Of a stretch of DNA of 64,000 bases, positions 22,393 through 31,911 are shown piece by piece (the stretch's first letter is position 1; each line of letters begins with the position of its first letter). The stretch is taken from the NCBI RefSeq assembly GCF_040958095.1, contig NC_091169.1:8968380-9032379 (forward strand). The letters are read 5' to 3'. The notes below the pieces were generated by a model. It worked only from the letters and a program-made list of their open reading frames with translations. It was not told the DNA's origin and did no database searches. The translations under genes were made by a program, and so were the position numbers. The DNA comes from Procambarus clarkii. Its lineage: Eukaryota; Arthropoda; Malacostraca; Decapoda; Cambaridae.

Positions 22393-23487
22393 CATTATGC
22401 GTGTACCACCCATGTTAAATAATCCATCCTTGCCTACAATGTCAATTCCCCTGATAATTTTCAATGTGGTGCTCATGTCTCCCCTTGCTCTTCTGTCTTC
22501 AAGCGACGTGAGGTGCAGTTCACGTAGTCTATCTTCATAACTCATGCCTCTTAGTTCTGGGGGACTAGCCTAGTGGCATACCTCTGAACTTTTGCAAGCT
22601 TCGTCTTGTGCTTGACTAGATATGGGCTCCATGCTGGGGCTGCATGCTCCAGGATTGGTCTTGCATATATGGTATACAAGATTCTGAAGGATTTCTAACA
22701 CAGGTTTCTGAAAGCAGTTCTGATGTTAGCCAGCCTCGCACAGGCCGCTGATGTTATTCTTTTGATGTGGGCTTCAGGAAACAGGTTTGACGTGATATCA
22801 ACTCCTAGATCTATCTCTCTCTCCGTTTCGTGAAGGATTTAATCTCCCATTCGATATCCAGTGACTGGCCTCCTAGTTCCTCCTAGTTTCATTACCTTAC
22901 ATTTACTTGGGTTGAACTTTAGTGACCATTTGTCGGACCATTCCTTCAGTTTATTTAGATCATCTTGTAGCTCATACTATCCTCCTCTGTCCTGATCCTC
23001 CTCATTATTTTTGCATCATCGGCAAACATCGAGAGGAACGAGTCAATTCCTTCTGGGAGATCATTTACGTATATCAGAAACAGTATAGGTCCAAAGACTG
23101 GTCTCTGTGGGGCTCCACTGGTGACTCCCCGCCACTCCGATACCTCACCCCTCACGGTGACTCGCTGTGTCCTGTTGCTTAGGTACTCCTTTATCCAGTG
23201 GAGTACCTTCACTTTCACTCCTCCCCGCTTCTCCAGTTTGTGCACTAGTCTCTTATGTGGTACTGTGTCAAAAGCTTTCTGGCAGTTCAGAAATATGCAG
23301 TCTGCCCAACTAGCTCTCTCTCTTGCCTGATTTTTGTTGCCTGTTGTTGTTAGGCATGATTTGCCATCTCTGAATCCGTGCTGATGTTGTTACATTGTTC
23401 TTCTGCTCCAGATGTTCTACTAGCCTTTTTCGCACAATCTTCATCATCTTGCTTGGAATGCAAGTTAAGGACACTGGCCTGTAGTTC
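22393..23487 (-). mobile_element. LINE-B fragment A (CR1-like, truncated)
   Basis: The minus strand encodes reverse-transcriptase pieces. NYRPVSLTC lies near 23480; a palm block with SGAPQ.PVFGPILFLIYVND and a FADDAK motif lies at 22955-23245; a C-terminal SYEDRLRELHLTSLEDRRARGDM block lies near 22545. There are several frame breaks. The 5' end stops exactly where the GT tail of the complete LINE-B copy begins (23488), so that copy probably inserted here or the fragment was 5'-truncated. A dead remnant. Confidence 0.85.
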
Positions 23488-23599
23488 AGTGTGTGTGTGT
23501 GTGTATGTGTACTCACCTAGTTGTGCTTGCGGGGGTTGAGCTCTGGCTCCTTGGTCTCGCCTCTCAACCGTCAATCAACAGCTGTACAGGTTCCTGAGC

Positions 23600-25389
23600 C
23601 TATTGGGCTCTATCATATCTACACTTGAAACTGTGCATGGAGTCAGCCTCCACCACATCACTTCCTAATGCATTCCATTTGTCAACCACTCTGACACTAA
23701 AAAAGTTCTTTCTAATATCTCTGTGGCTCATTTCGCACTCGGTTTCCACCTGTGTCCCCTAGTGCGTGTGCCCCTTGTGTTAAAAATAGCCTGTCTTTAT
23801 CTACCCTGTCGATTCCCTTGAGAATCTTGAATGCGGTGATAATGTCCCACCTAACTCTTCTGTCTTCCAACGAAGTGAGGTTTAATTCCCGGAGTCTCTC
23901 CTCGTAGCTCATACCTCTCAGCTCGGGTACTAGTCTGGTGGCAAACCTTTGAACCTTTTCCATTTTAGTCTTATGCTTGACTAGATATGGACTCCATGCT
24001 GGAGCCGCATACTCTAGGATTGGTCTGACATGTGGTACATAATGTTCCGAAAGATTCCTTATACAAGTTTCTGAAGGCCGTTCTTATGTTAGCCAACCTG
24101 GCATATGCTGCTGATGTTATCCTCTTGATATGAGCTTCAGGGGACAGGTCTGGCATGATATCAACCCCCAGGTCTATCTCTCTCTAACTCTTGAAATATT
24201 TTATCTCCTAAATGATACCTTATATCTGGTCTCCTGCTTCCTACCCCTATCTTCATTACATTACATTTGCTTGGGTTAAACTCTAACAACCATTTGTTCG
24301 ACCATTCCTGCAGTTTGTCCAGGTCTTCTTGAAGCCTCAAGCTGCCCTCCTCTGTCTTAATCCTTCTCATAATTTTGGCGTCGTCAGCAAACATTGAGAG
24401 GAATGAGTCTATATCATCTGGGAGATCATTTAAGTATATCAAAAACAGGATAGGTCCGAGTACAGAGCCCTGTGGGACTCCACCGGTGACTTCACGCCAA
24501 TCTGAGGTCTCACCCGTCACTGTAACTCTCTGCTTCCTATTGCTTAGGTATCCCCTTATCCACTGGAGCGCCCTGCCAGTTACTCCTGCCTGTTTCTCCA
24601 GCTTATGCATCAACCTTTTATGGGGTACTGTGTAAAAGGCTTTCCGACAGTCCAAAAAAATGTAGTCCGCCCATCCTTCTCCTTCTTGCTTAATCTTTGT
24701 CATCTAATAGTAGAATTCTATTAAGCCTGTAAGTCAAGATTTACCCTCCCTGAACCCATGTTGATTTGTTGTCATGAAGTCCCTTCACTCCAGATGTGTT
24801 ACTAGGTCTTTTCTCACAATCTTCTCCATCACCTTGCATGGTATACAAGTTAAGGACACTGGCCTGTAGGTCAGTGCCTCTTGTCTGTCACCCTTTTATG
24901 GAAGACTGCTAATGTAGTCCCATTAGGGACTACATTAGCAGTCTTCTATATATTTCTGGTAGGTCTCCCGTTTCCAGTGACCTACTATACACTATGGAGA
25001 GTGGTAGGCAAAGTGCTTCTGCACACTTTCATTACCCATGGTGAGATTCCGTCCGGCCCAACAGCTTTTCTCACGTCCAGCTAAAATACGTGCTTCTTGA
25101 CCTCATCTCTTGTAATTTCGAACCTCTTCAAGGTCGCCTGGTTTGCTGCCACCTCTCCTAGCGCCGTGACTTCTCCCTGTTCTATTGTAAAGATTTCCTG
25201 GAACCTTTTGTTGAGTTCTTCACACACCTCTCTGTCATTCTCTGTGTACCAGTCCTCGCCCATCCTAAGTTTCATCACCTGTTTCTTCACTGTTGTCTTC
25301 CTCCTGACGTGACTGTGTAGTAGCTTTGGTTCGGTCTTGGCTTTATTTGCTATATCCTTTTCATACCTTTTCTCAGCTGCTCTTCTCAC
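23600..25389 (-). pseudogene. LINE-B reverse transcriptase (broken)
   Basis: The linker (25389-25081) contains LLHSHVRRKTTVKKQVMKLR. The palm has motif A IFLDCRKAFYTVPHKRLMHK, which keeps the first Asp but has Tyr for the usual second Asp. Motif B is GGVPQGSVLGPILFLIYLND and motif C is FADDAKIM. A WSNKWLLEFNPSKCNVMK thumb segment and the C-terminal MSYEERLRELNLTSLEDRR block (23963-23712) follow. A VRVVDKWNALGSDVVEADSM segment leads to the 3' UTR. Frames shift between these blocks, and a 46-bp palindrome at 24901-24946 disrupts the segment before motif A. The intact protein would copy LINE RNA at a nicked target; this one cannot. Confidence 0.85.
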
Positions 25390-25560
25390 ACTAACATACT
25401 CGTTCCTGGTTCTCTGGTATCTCTCTACTTTCTTGTGTTCTGTTATTACGGAAGTTCCTCCATGCCCTTTTGTTCAGCTCCTTTGCTTTCATACATTACT
25501 TTTAAACCACGGATTCTTCTTTTGCTTCTGTTTTTTCCTGTCGGGCTGGGACAAACCTGC

Positions 25561-26426
25561 TTACAGCCTCCTGACACTTTGGGTGACATAGTCCATCATG
25601 TCTTGTACGGACTTGGTTCTGAGTTCTGTGTCCCAATGTATATCCCTTTGGAATTTATTCATCTCCTCATAGTTTCCCTTTCGGTACGCCAGCCCTTTGT
25701 TTCCCAGTTCTTTTTTGGGGGTGATAATTCCTAGCTCAACCAGGTACTCAAAGCTCAATACACTATAATCACTCATTCCCAGGGGGGGGCTTACAACTTA
25801 ACTTCTCTTATATCCGACTCATTTAGGGTAAATATCAGATCAAGCAAGGCTGGTTCGTCTTCTCCTCTCATTCTTGTTGGTCCCTTGACGTGTTGACTTA
25901 GGAAGTTTCTTGTTACCACATCCAGCAGCTTAGCTCTCCATTTGTCTGGTCCTCCATGTGGGTCTGTTCCCCCAATCTATCTTCCCATGGTTGAAGTCTC
26001 CCATAGTTAGTAGTCTGGATCCAATCCTGCTAGCCACAGAAGCTGCTCTCTCTATTATATTGATGGTGGCCAAGTTGTTTCTATCATATTCCTGTCTGGG
26101 TCTTCTGTCGTTCGGTGGGGGTTATATATGACTGCTACTATGGTGTCTGATATGTAGTCACTGAAACCTTCACAGTTCTGAATTACCATCTCTTCAAAAC
26201 TCCAACCTTTTCTTATCAGCAAAGCTACACCACCTCCTCCTCTCCCTTCTCTCTCTTTCCTCACTACATAGTAGTCCTGTGGAAACACTGCGTTTGTTAT
26301 GGTTTTCGTTAGCTTTGTTTCTGTGAATGCTATCATGTCTGGGTTTTCTTCTAGTGCCCATTCTCCGAGTTCAAATGTTTTATTTGTAATCCCATCTCTG
26401 TTAGTGTACATTGCCTTGAAGCTCAC
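25561..26426 (-). pseudogene. LINE-B AP-type endonuclease (broken)
   Basis: An N-terminal FKAMYTNRDGITNKTFELGE block is followed by PDMIAFTETKL, which carries the catalytic Glu of the AP endonuclease fold. A DYYVVRKEREGRGGGGVALL segment and an SDTIVAVIYNPHR segment follow. Downstream the frame is lost, and the remaining blocks run in other frames to about 25561. The enzyme nicks target DNA for target-primed reverse transcription. A Pro/Ser-rich stretch (26683-26423) precedes it in ORF2. Confidence 0.8.
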
Positions 26427-27016
26427 TTTCTTCTGTTCATTTTCTTGTCCCCTTCTTGGCGAGCATTCTGTGGTGTGGAAGGCTGTTCCCTGGGTGAGAT
26501 CTGTGAGGTGGTTTGCAGGGTCTCAGAGGATTTTGGGGTGGGGGGTGGGGGTTCAAGGGAAGGGGGGACAGGTAGGGTGTGTGTTAAGGAGATAAAGAGG
26601 ACATGGGGTGAGGGGGGGAGGAGGAACAGGGAGGGTATGGGATGAAGGGGGGGGCCAGGGGGGAAAGGTGGGAGGGGGGACATGGTGGGGATGGGGGGAA
26701 AGGGAGGGTTGGGTGAGCATTTGAGTGGGGGCAGGTAGGGTGAGGGGAAGGGAGGGTTTCTATGCAGAGGGGGTGGTAGTGTTGCCCTCCCCTCTGGTGT
26801 TGCTGGGATGCCGATTGTGGGTTCCCCTCTTGTCTCTGGGACTGTTGTGTTGGGTGCTGCGATTTCCTGGTTTACTCCTCTCTCCCTGCTCTACCTCCTT
26901 GCCTCTGCTCCCCTGGCTCTCTCCTCCTTCATCCTGTTCCTCTGCAGGCATACTTTTTATATCTCTCCACATACTGCAGACGTCTCTTCATTTCTAAAAT
27001 AACCTCTTTGGTAGCC

Positions 27017-27589
27017 TTATTTGTAAACACCACCTTTACCAGTCGGTTTCTGTCCTTGTTGTACCAGCCCAACCTGGAAAACCTTCTCAATGTTTTGTTC
27101 AGCCCCTTCTATCTGTAACCCCTTCAGTAGCCCATGTACTGCCTCTCTATCCTTGTTCTTCCATTCCTGCCTATTGGATCCTTCCTGTTTTTTGATGCCT
27201 ATATCTACCACTGATCTTTTTCTCTTCATCAGCTGACTGGTGCACCTTGCTGCTTCCTGTGAGGTAGCTGCTTGCATGGCTACCTCCCTCACTGTGTCCA
27301 TTGCTTCTGAGCTCTTTCTCAGTCTTTCCACAAATGTTTCAGGTACAGAGGCATTTCCTTCCAATGTAACATTCCCACCTTCCTTTTGGATGATAATCTG
27401 ATGCTCAGTCTCTTTATTTTTCTCTGTGAAGGATTTGTTCTCCTCCCTTGCTGATATCAGCTCATTTTGCAGGTTAATTATAATCCTCATTTCATGTATC
27501 TCCCTGAATTCCTCCAAAACTTGGGTTAACATTTCCTTCGTTTGGTCACGTTGACTATTCCCTGTGTCCCTGTTGCGTCCTCCTGCCAT
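27017..27589 (-). CDS. LINE-B ORF1-like coiled-coil protein
   Basis: A 190-codon frame whose first Met opens MAGGRNRDTGNSQRDQTKEM. The N-terminal third has heptads (QVLEEFREIHEMRIIINLQN) typical of a coiled coil. A Lys/Arg-rich KRKRSVVDIGIKKQ segment lies near residue 145. No CCHC or RRM signature is visible, so RNA binding would rest on the basic part. It lies directly upstream of the linker and endonuclease in the order expected for LINE ORF1. Function is inferred from position. Confidence 0.6.
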   Translation of the reverse strand: MAGGRNRDTGNSQRDQTKEMLTQVLEEFREIHEMRIIINLQNELISAREENKSFTEKNKETEHQIIIQKEGGNVTLEGNASVPETFVERLRKSSEAMDTVREVAMQAATSQEAARCTSQLMKRKRSVVDIGIKKQEGSNRQEWKNKDREAVHGLLKGLQIEGAEQNIEKVFQVGLVQQGQKPTGKGGVYK

Positions 27590-27603
27590 TTTTGTCCCTT
27601 GTC

Positions 27604-27742
27604 AAGAGAGAGAGTAAGATAGAGGGCAAGAGAGAGAGAACAGGAAGAGAGAGAACCGAGAGAGAGAGAGCAGTGAAGAGAGAGAACAGAGAAGAGAGAG
27701 GGAGGGTGTGCATGTCTGTGTGTGTGTGTGTGCATGTGTACG
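27604..27742. repeat. GA-rich and GT-rich simple repeats
   Basis: (GA)n with interruptions to about 27705, then (GT)n to 27742. This is at or just beyond the 5' end of LINE-B. Confidence 0.85.
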
Positions 27743-28330
27743 TTTAGTCAGTGGTAGGGGAGAGTGGGAGTTGGGAGGGGGGGGGAGTGTGTTGGGAGAG
27801 AGAGATGGGGGTTAAGGTGGGCGAGGTGCTGTCCTCAGATTGCGGCAGCGGGATTAGCTGCTTATCTGGGTTCCCAGTGAGCTCACAGTTGCTGTCCCTG
27901 TTACCTGTCTACCACTTACGATTGTATTATTGAATGGAATGCATTAGCATCTATGATACGATATTATATAAACCTTGCACACTGTTGGAGACTTATGAGA
28001 GACACTTACCAGCCAGCCCCCCGCAAGCACTCTAGGTGAATACACGGTGTGTCGTCGGTAATCCTGTGAGGTCTTCAGGTCTCCACATGGGTCCTGGCTG
28101 ATGCGACTGATGTTGCCTCAAGAAGTCGATCTTCACTAGCTATCTTCTCTAAATTCACTAAGATAATTCACCACGAGATGTGATCAATGTGTTGCATTGC
28201 AATACGATTTACGATTTACACTGACCCGATTCTCACCGCACAGTACACCCGCTCACTTGACCCTATTATTCCCTCGGTATACGCGGACCGCTGACCCTAC
28301 ACGTCTGCTCCCTATCAAGGCTGACCCAAG

Positions 28331-28335
<5 letters not shown>
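27743..28335. other. Unique sequence, no gene seen
   Basis: A G-rich start (27760-27830) followed by mixed sequence. No domain-bearing frame or splice-bounded exon was recognised. Confidence 0.55.
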
Positions 28336-28390
<55 letters not shown>

Positions 28391-28678
28391 CGCCTAATTG
28401 TACTCGCCTAATTGTGCTTGCGGGTGTTGAGCTCTGGCTCTTTGGTCCCGCCTCTCAACCGTCAATCAACAGATGTACAGGTTCCTGAGCCTATTGGGCT
28501 CTATCATATCTACACTTGAAACTGTGTATCGAGTCAGCCTCCACCACCTCACTTCCTAATGCATTCCATTTGTCAACCACTCTGACACTAAAAAAGTTCT
28601 TTCTAATATCTCTGTGGCTCATTTGGGCACTCAGTTTTCACCTGTGTCCCCTAGTGCGTGTGCCCCTTGTGTTAAGTA
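28336..28678 (-). mobile_element. 5'-truncated LINE-B 3' end with AC tail
   Basis: Matches the LINE-B 3' end at 23488-23790 (minus-strand GTGTCAGAGTGGTTGACAAA.. to TAGGCGAGTACACACAC). The tail is a pure (GT)n run of about 50 bp at 28336-28388 on the plus strand. Confidence 0.9.
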
Positions 28679-28680
28679 AC

Positions 28681-28685
28681 CTGTC

Positions 28686-28749
<64 letters not shown>
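28681..28749. repeat. (GT)n microsatellite
   Basis: About 34 GT dinucleotides with one GA interruption. It abuts the 5' edge of the LINE-B fragment and lies 48 bp from a host splice donor. Confidence 0.95.
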
Positions 28750-28752
<3 letters not shown>

Positions 28753-28796
28753 CGCTGTGGTGGTTTACTGTTATAGATATATAAAAAAAAACTTAC

Positions 28797-29146
28797 CTTC
28801 AAGTGGAAGGTGAGAGGGTGTAGCCACAGGAGGAAGCGGTGTGAGGGCAAGTGAGGCCGTCACAGACATCACAATAAACAGGCACGACACAGCCCATGCC
28901 AGCATCTGCCTCTCCTTTTCCTTGCGATTCTCGAGTAGCTCTTTGGAGTGTTTTCTGTGATCATTGTGGTGTTGTTGACTCATCTCTGGTATGATCACAA
29001 CTGCTGCTGCTGAAGTAGTTTTACTGATGTGATATTTCTTCTGGCTTTACTGATGTGATATTTCTTCTGGCGTTACTGATGTCGCAGCTCTTGCTATACC
29101 TGACACTGCTATGGCTGCTGCTGCAGCTGCTATCTCTACTGCCTCA
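28797..29146 (-). CDS. Host exon: N-terminus of a single-pass membrane protein
   Basis: On the minus strand an acceptor TTATTTTACAG ends at 29147, and a consensus donor AAG/GTAAGT starts at 28796. Upstream sequence is closed by stops. The first ATG that stays open to the donor is at 28983 (MSQQHHNDHRKHSKELLENR). The coding part is 187 nt, 62 residues plus one base (phase 1). Residues 1-28 are hydrophilic with basic and acidic residues. About residues 30-50 (AWAVSCLFIVMSVTASLAL) form a hydrophobic helix. A Pro-rich PLPPVATPSHLPLEG run follows. This fits a type II signal anchor or other N-in membrane protein. I do not recognise the family, and the next exon is not evident in the window. Confidence 0.75.
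29020..29085. repeat. 26-bp short tandem duplication in the exon 5' part
   Basis: TTACTGATGTGATATTTCTT recurs at 29021 and 29047, with a partial third copy at 29073. The spacing is 26 bp, inside the non-coding 5' part of the 28797-29146 exon. Confidence 0.9.
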
Positions 29147-29388
29147 CTGTAAAATAATGCAAACGTTAATGTAGGTAAAATCCTCCATTCACATACACAA
29201 TGGGACAAAATTGAAGTTTCAACAATGTGGGTATTAACGTGACCTACAAACTTCCTGGTAATGCAAAGATGAATTAAATGCAGAAATATACAGACTGCAT
29301 ATAATACACAGGCCCCATGCTGGGAAGCCTGATGTGAGATTAGCAATTCGAAAGGTCAGGGTCGTTAGCAAACGCCCCACACTCTGAC

Positions 29389-29605
29389 AAACGTGTCAGA
29401 GTAGGTGACAAATGGAATACATTAGGAAGTGATGTGATGTAGGCAGATTCCATACACAGTTTCAAGTGTAGATATGATAGAGCCCAGTAGGCTCAGGAAC
29501 CTGTACATCAGTTGAGTGACGATTGAGAGGTGGGACCAAAGAGCCAGAGCGAACCCCCCGCAAGCACAACTAGGTTGGTACAACTAGGTGAGTACAAGGC
29601 CTCGA
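29389..29605 (+). mobile_element. LINE-B 3' end fragment, plus orientation
   Basis: GGTGACAAATGGAATACATT.. through ..CAACTAGGTGAGTAC matches the LINE-B 3' UTR in the opposite orientation to the copies at 23.5 and 28.4 kb. It has no long microsatellite tail. It lies in the presumed first intron of the membrane-protein gene. Confidence 0.88.
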
Positions 29606-29971
29606 CCCACTGGACAGGTCATCAACAAACGTTAACCTGAAACACTTCGTGCACACTCTTGTCAAATCAAACACCAAAAATGACATGAGCACTGTCATGT
29701 GTTCATGTCATGTTTTGGCTATCACACCTTGCTCTCGCGAAAACACTATACATTCTTACGCCCCCTAAAGCTATGTATTCTTCTGTAATATTACACATTT
29801 GATTGTCCCCCAGATGACTGGACAATCACTCCTTCACTCAGACAACCACTGACTGAGTCCTAACACTGGCTTAGTACATTAGCATACGCGATATAGTCTT
29901 TCTGCAAGCTGTTTACTCAATCATTCCTCACTGAATGTTGCACGTGACCCTTTACTAAGTGATCTTAACAG

Positions 29972-30249
29972 TGTTGACCAAATCACACACTAGAAAGTGA
30001 AGGGACGACGACGTTTCGGTCCGTCCTGGACCATTCTCGAGTCGATTGTGAGGAGGGAAGGAGGTGAAGGCAATAAATAGGCAAGAGGGAGGTAAGGAAC
30101 AAGGCAAAAGGTACCAGAGGTAAGGTGTAATAGAGGGAATAATAATAGATAGTAATCCTCCTTTCCTCTTCACAATCGACTTGTGAATGGTCCAGGACGG
30201 ACCGAAACGTCGTCGTCCCTTCACTTTCTAGTGTGTGGTTTGGTCAACA
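29972..30249. mobile_element. 278-bp foldback (MITE-like) element
   Basis: Two 93-bp near-perfect inverted arms (29972-30064 and 30157-30249) start TGTTGACCAAA and include GGGACGACGACGTTTCGGTC. They flank a 92-bp AG-rich centre. No coding capacity. A target duplication is not obvious. The arms could fold into a long hairpin. Confidence 0.85.
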
Positions 30250-31506
30250 TATTTCAGCCACGTTATTGTGACTCCTCGTCTGCATCTTAACACTGCTTAG
30301 TGGAGGACGCACGTGGTCCCATAGCGCCTCCGGGACCGTCGTTAATGTCCTGAGATTCTTCTTGTCGATGGAAATCTAATCCCCTGAACATCAGCAATAT
30401 CCCAGCGATCCGGTGCCAGGAATAATTACTGGTGTGAAGATAACAATACTTCAGGACAAGGGCAAATAGAGGCCTTTCTTCGAGCTCCTGAAGGCGGCCT
30501 GCAGTCTCCTTGAGTGTCCTGACCAGAATGCCGGCACAGGGCACAACATGGGCCCACGGGCGTCAGGCGAATGCCATGACATCATCCTCCACTGGCCAAT
30601 CACAAGGCCTATAGGTTTAGCGCACTTTCAGGCTGCCTTGAGATTGGTTACGGCATGACCTCTCGCCGGTGGAGTCGAGCCTAGCGTTCCCGCTTCTCAA
30701 ACAGTGCCTCGTTGTTCCAGGTGGGGGTTTGGTAACCACAAAACCAACGATTTTGAGGAGAGAGAGAGCCTGTCTCCACCCCCCCCCACCCCCCCAACCT
30801 ACCACTCTACAGCTAGAGTTTCTCCCTTTGGAGGGTTGTAGGCTATCCTTTGTACCAGTGCCTTGCATTCTGCATTGCCGCTGACCCAGGCGACCAAAGT
30901 CGCACCAGTTGACCCCATTGTACTCCACTCGATGTACTGAGTCCTTTAATACCCAACTTGATAAAATTTGTATACCAAATAACGGAGTTGCATCTTGCAA
31001 GCACAACATCCTTAGCATCAAGCAATGAGTTAGGGCTCTGAGAGAGGACTATCTCACAATATAATTATAAACAACAGAGACAGTTACATGTTTCACTGAA
31101 AGATGCTCCTAAGCATAAACTTCTGAAACTGACGACGTTATTTTAAAGCTCCGGCAGCTTCCTTCAGCTTAACAGTTCTTTCGGGACCAACCAATTTAAT
31201 GCATGGAATAGACTCAATCTAACACTTTCCACAATAATAACTTCGTAATCACAAAACCCTCTTCCTGTTAAGAAAGAGGTTCTCGTCTCTCTTCCTCCGC
31301 GCTCTACACATCAGTGACCTTCAGTTTCTTGATTCTGAAATTTCCTTTATTTACAAATCTTTCTCGACTCGCCTTGGTTACCCCCCCCCCCCTTTCATTT
31401 TATCAACTGTGCCTATTCCCAAGTTAAACGAAATTTATTTCATCCCAAACCTGTATCCAACACTAGTACCACAGTGCTCTGCCTTTCCTTCATACCTGAT
31501 CTCACG
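30250..31506. other. Mostly unique sequence with one coding-like frame
   Basis: A minus-strand frame at 30544-30287 (about 85 codons, ending PRASSTKQC then a stop) has balanced codon use and a possible TTCTGGTCAG acceptor near its start, so it could be a terminal exon. I recognise no family. The rest (30617-31506) contains poly-C runs near 30780 and 31381 and no supported gene. Confidence 0.35.
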
Positions 31507-31911
31507 TAGTAAGTAATTATCAAAAGAAGGCATCAAGACGGGAAGGCAATGTAACACCATCAAATGTGCAGGATATTCAAAAGTAGCTAAATATTACTAA
31601 AGATGCCAATACGAGAACAAAATCACATAAGGCAAACGATATCAAAGGCATGTGATTCACCAAGAACTCTATCGAGGGACAAGTGACCGCGAGGGACAGT
31701 CGGGAAGCAAACACATGCACATCCTGAAAGTCCAGACATTCAACAAGGATATGCAGGATCGTAAGAAGGACAATGCACTTTAGACAATAAGGAGCACGGT
31801 GGCACTCTATTAGTGCCTGTGAGTTAAAGGTGTATGCCCAATACATAACCTCACCAGAGCAGTTTCCCACCGCCGGTTACGGTGGTAGGAGGAAGGCTTA
31901 TTTAAGGGCAC
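31507..31911 (-). mobile_element. LINE-3 (I-like) 3' end
   Basis: Matches the LINE-3 3' fragment at 50434-50893. The minus strand encodes a degenerate RNRRWETALVRLCIGH block and the zinc-binding region after RNase H. It ends in the same ATAATTACTTAC tail at 31507. Its inner edge (about 31911) abuts the presumed 5' end of LINE-5. Confidence 0.8.

Larger units (their letters stand above)
23488..27603 (-). mobile_element. LINE-B, near full-length CR1-like non-LTR retrotransposon
   Basis: In minus-strand order: ORF1 (27589-27017), proline-rich linker (26970-26430), AP endonuclease (26426-25700), reverse transcriptase (25389-24161) and its C-terminal domain (23963-23600). A 3' UTR then ends in a GT/AC microsatellite tail at 23488-23516. 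The 3' UTR block (minus strand GGTTGAGAGGCGAGACCAAG..) is also found as 5'-truncated copies at 28336-28678 and 29389-29605. ORF2 is broken by several frameshifts. CR1 grouping is by motif style only. Confidence 0.87.

Noticed and set aside
26423..26683. Pro-rich frame as a separate gene
   Set aside because: It lies between ORF1 and the endonuclease of LINE-B, is colinear with its ORF2 and is best read as the linker.
28197..28397. Frame ending in poly Cys-Val
   Set aside because: It is a translation of a (GT)n tract.
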